Below the pieces are notes generated by a model. It had not been told where the DNA came from, searched no databases, and was given only the letters and a program-made list of their open reading frames with translations. DNA of 64,000 bases from Carallia brachiata (taxonomy: Eukaryota > Streptophyta > Magnoliopsida > Malpighiales > Rhizophoraceae). Location of the stretch: assembly GCA_021464245.1 (NCBI GenBank), contig JADCRB010000016.1, forward strand, positions 12,899,170 through 12,963,169, given 5' to 3'. Made by a program: the position numbers and the translations under genes. Shown here piece after piece: positions 61,696 through 64,000 of the stretch; the stretch's first letter is position 1; the number at the start of each line of letters is the position of its first letter.

Positions 61696-62842
61696 TTAAA
61701 CTTGATGCATGGTAGTAAACTTAGAGCTGATAGTACTTTCAGCTAAACGCAAGCTGATACTTTGCTGTTTACTGGGAAGGAAGAGACCAAAATATTTCTC
61801 AAATGCTGGTTCCTTCAGATTTTCGTCAAACATTGCAAATAAATATGCCTCTATTGCCTGCCCTGGCTTCCTGGGTGTCCCTTGCTTCACATGATTGATC
61901 AGGTTCCTATAGTAAGTCCTTGCGTTTTCCACCGTGGTTGCAGTGCCTCCTTCTGATGGCCAGCCACTCTCTGATACAACTATTTTCAAGTTGGAAGCAC
62001 CTGCCTTTTCAAGAGCAGCATAAAGAGCATCCAATTGGGCATCAAACAGATTTCGGTATCCATATTGATTATCCTGTACCACAACTACTGGCGAAGTAAA
62101 TAATGCATACTCAAGTCTGATGCTTTGTAAGTTATTAATGTAGCCAAAGTAAGGGTACACATTGGCCAGAAGTGGTGCTCCATTGGCCTTCAGGAAGTTG
62201 AGAATTGGGTTTAAGAATGAAATTGCACCGGCACTAAATGTCCCATTTGATGGAGGATAAGAAATTCCCAACAAAGTTGTGTCTATTGCTGTTGAAACCT
62301 TAATCTGGCCTTGTAAATTGGCTGATGCTATTGCATTGTAGATGTTCTGCATTGCTGGTAGGATGTACCTTGCTTTTGCGTCTGCAGGTGGCACTTCATT
62401 TCCAACAGCAATGTAGCGGAATCTGACATTTGAAGAGTAGGCCAAGACGTTGTTTTGGATCCAAGTTGCTGCAGCAGATGCATCGGCCAAGGCCTGAAGG
62501 TTATCGTTAGGGATGCCAAGGATGACTTCTATGTTTGATCCTCTAAGTGCAGCCAGTGTTCTTTGATCCGGATCATATATTCGCATCCTTCCAATACCGT
62601 TGGCTTGATAGAGACTTACAACTTCTGGATCAGATGGTAAGTTGTTGCCATTCTTTCCATAACAAACGCCTACGGATTGTGCATCTGCAAAACATTAGAC
62701 CAATAAGTAATGTGCTTTTGGGTCAAGATAACCTATTTATAGTCCAAATCACTCAGGCAAACGAAAGAATGCAAAACATACCTGCTGATCTTATTTCTTG
62801 GCAAGAAATCAACAGAGCTAAGAGTAATAGTATAGGAGCCAT
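61696..62842 (-). CDS. Secreted glucan endo-1,3-beta-glucosidase (GH17, PR-2 type)
   Basis: Two exons, 62842-62782 and 62684-61696, join through a 97-bp GT-AG intron to 349 residues. A signal peptide of about 20 residues ([20 protein letters not shown]) is followed by a mature N-terminus with [13 protein letters not shown]. The splitting of the signal peptide by the single intron is usual for this family. The acid/base Glu lies at about residue 117 (YIAVGNEV) and the nucleophile Glu at about 259 (VVSESGWPS). LFAMFDE and YFGLF close the barrel. There is no X8/CBM43 module or GPI-anchor-like end; a short polar tail of about 25 residues ends the protein. The enzyme cleaves beta-1,3-glucans of callose and fungal walls in the apoplast. 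All motifs are intact. Confidence 0.95.
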
Positions 62843-62906
62843 GGAATGTGCTTAACATGCAAAACATACAATACTCTTCACTGCAATTTCAAGTTCCTTT
62901 TCCCAG

Positions 62907-62950
62907 TATATATAGACTGGCAGAAGAGTCATGCCTACCAAAAGAGTCAA
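62907..62950 (-). promoter_or_regulatory. Promoter of the GH17 glucanase: TATA box and W-box
   Basis: TATATATA at 62907-62914 lies 65 bp upstream of the ATG. Further upstream, the minus strand reads TTGACT at 62945-62950, a W-box (TTGAC[C/T]), the binding core of WRKY factors that control defence genes. The W-box is a short motif and may occur by chance. Confidence 0.5.
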
Positions 62951-62959
62951 GATCAAGAA

Positions 62960-64000
62960 GGTCCTTTCACTCTAGCCTGGAAAATTTCCGCACGTCACTC
63001 CTATTTGGCTAACTGGGTGCCATAAATTCCAACAATTTTCTACGTTGAAACTTGAAAGTTCTCTGGTCCTCCATCTAAGACAAAATTTTAGCTGCCTAAC
63101 CTGAGCCTGGCAGCCAAGTTCAAGGTTCCAGGCCTAAACATTTGTCCATCTATCCAACCCAAAATTTGAAATTCAGTTAGTGATCGTGACTCAAAATTTG
63201 GAGTAAAATATGAGCTAGCAAGGGTATTACGGTTCTACCTTTGAACAAGTCAAGCAATGCATGTACGTCCGTTAACCTGACCCCATTTTTTGGTTATGCT
63301 TTCCACAGTGCTCTCACATTGGCACATCTATATCAAAAGAGTACTGGTGGACTAAGGATTTGGCTCCTTGGGATCTCCCTGGTAATATTCCAATGTACTC
63401 ACAAGATAAAATTTCATTACCAAGACACAAGAAATACACAAAACTTAGACATAAGCTCACCTTATTAAATTATAATCACTGATTATTATGCACAAAAAAA
63501 AAAGCAAAAATTAGTTAATGGTTATGATTTTTTGTTTATAGGCATGTGTCTACAACCATATTCACTTATGGTGACTTTTTTGGACAAGATATGTTCCTTG
63601 AAAGAATAGAATTTGGAGGTTGAAATTTGTCACAACTCCTAATAGTTATATGATATCTAAAGTTATTTCACGTATGTCATATTCTTCTCTAAGTGATCAA
63701 GAGAACTTTAACAAAAATGAGATGTAAGCTGCCTTAATCATTTTTTTTTTTGAGCAATGCCTTACTCATATTTGATTGATGAATGTTTTGTTAATTTAAT
63801 AAGTAATATAGTTTCTCATTTTCTTACAAAAATAGGTTTATGAATAAGGGTTCTTGTCGTTATAAAAAATATAATTATTACGCTTCAAATTGGCTGGATT
63901 TATGTAGAAGGAAAGGGATATGTAAAATGACTATGAACTTCATTAAGTACAAATTTCAATTTCAGTGTGGATGACTTATGAATAGATGAGAGATGAGAGA
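62960..64000. other. Upstream flank of the glucanase, no gene seen
   Basis: AT-rich sequence with poly-A/T runs near 63494 and 63740. A 75-codon frame at 63241-63468 has no recognised family. Confidence 0.5.

Overview
The window reads as nuclear DNA of a flowering plant, most likely a eudicot. It is AT-rich, has spliced genes with GT-AG introns, plant-specific families (NPF transporters, GH17 glucanase, berberine-bridge-like oxidase, CAD1-like MACPF), plant LTR retrotransposons, Mutator-type elements and a chloroplast psbC fragment. The gene content and style suggest Citrus or a relative, but I could not test that.

Layout. 1-3.6 kb is non-coding. 3.6-9.8 kb is a complete but mutated Ty3/Gypsy chromovirus on the minus strand, with LTRs, PBS, PPT, protease, RT, RNase H, integrase and chromodomain. 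12.4-18.4 kb is a second LTR-bounded element with no recognisable coding capacity. Its left LTR is swollen by a 279-bp tandem triplication, and its interior carries a long array of roughly 60-bp repeats. 23.3-25.5 kb is a three-exon cyclic phosphodiesterase gene (minus). 25.9-27.3 kb is a Mutator-like non-autonomous element with near-identical 9-bp target duplications and an internal tandem duplication.

29.7-43.4 kb is a cluster of three tandem NPF4-like (NRT1/PTR family) genes, all minus. The copy at 40.9-43.4 kb is intact (585 codons). The other two carry independent frameshifts, and one also has a 118-bp deletion. All three share an unusual gene structure: the first coding exon is only the ATG, and intron 2 is GC-AG. 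A LINE relic lies between copies 1 and 2. A degraded psbC plastid fragment lies upstream of copy 2.

47.1-49.2 kb is a decayed MACPF (CAD1/NSL1-like) gene. 53.7-54.05 kb is a small two-exon gene for a 78-residue membrane peptide with a His/Gln tail. Fragments of an LRR receptor kinase lie at 54.6-54.85 and 60.7 kb. A 505-bp MITE with a perfect 9-bp target duplication lies at 55.8-56.3 kb. 58.4-60.2 kb is a dead berberine-bridge-enzyme-like gene, broken by a 137-bp retro-insertion, stops and loss of the flavin-linking Cys. 61.7-62.8 kb is an intact secreted GH17 beta-1,3-glucanase (minus).

Only four genes look intact: the cyclic phosphodiesterase, NPF copy 3, the small membrane peptide and the glucanase. 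The rest of the recognisable coding sequence is decayed. No operon-like or dedicated multi-gene system is visible. The most distinctive signals are the conserved ATG-only exon plus GC-AG intron of the NPF trio and the structure of the 12.4-18.4 kb element.
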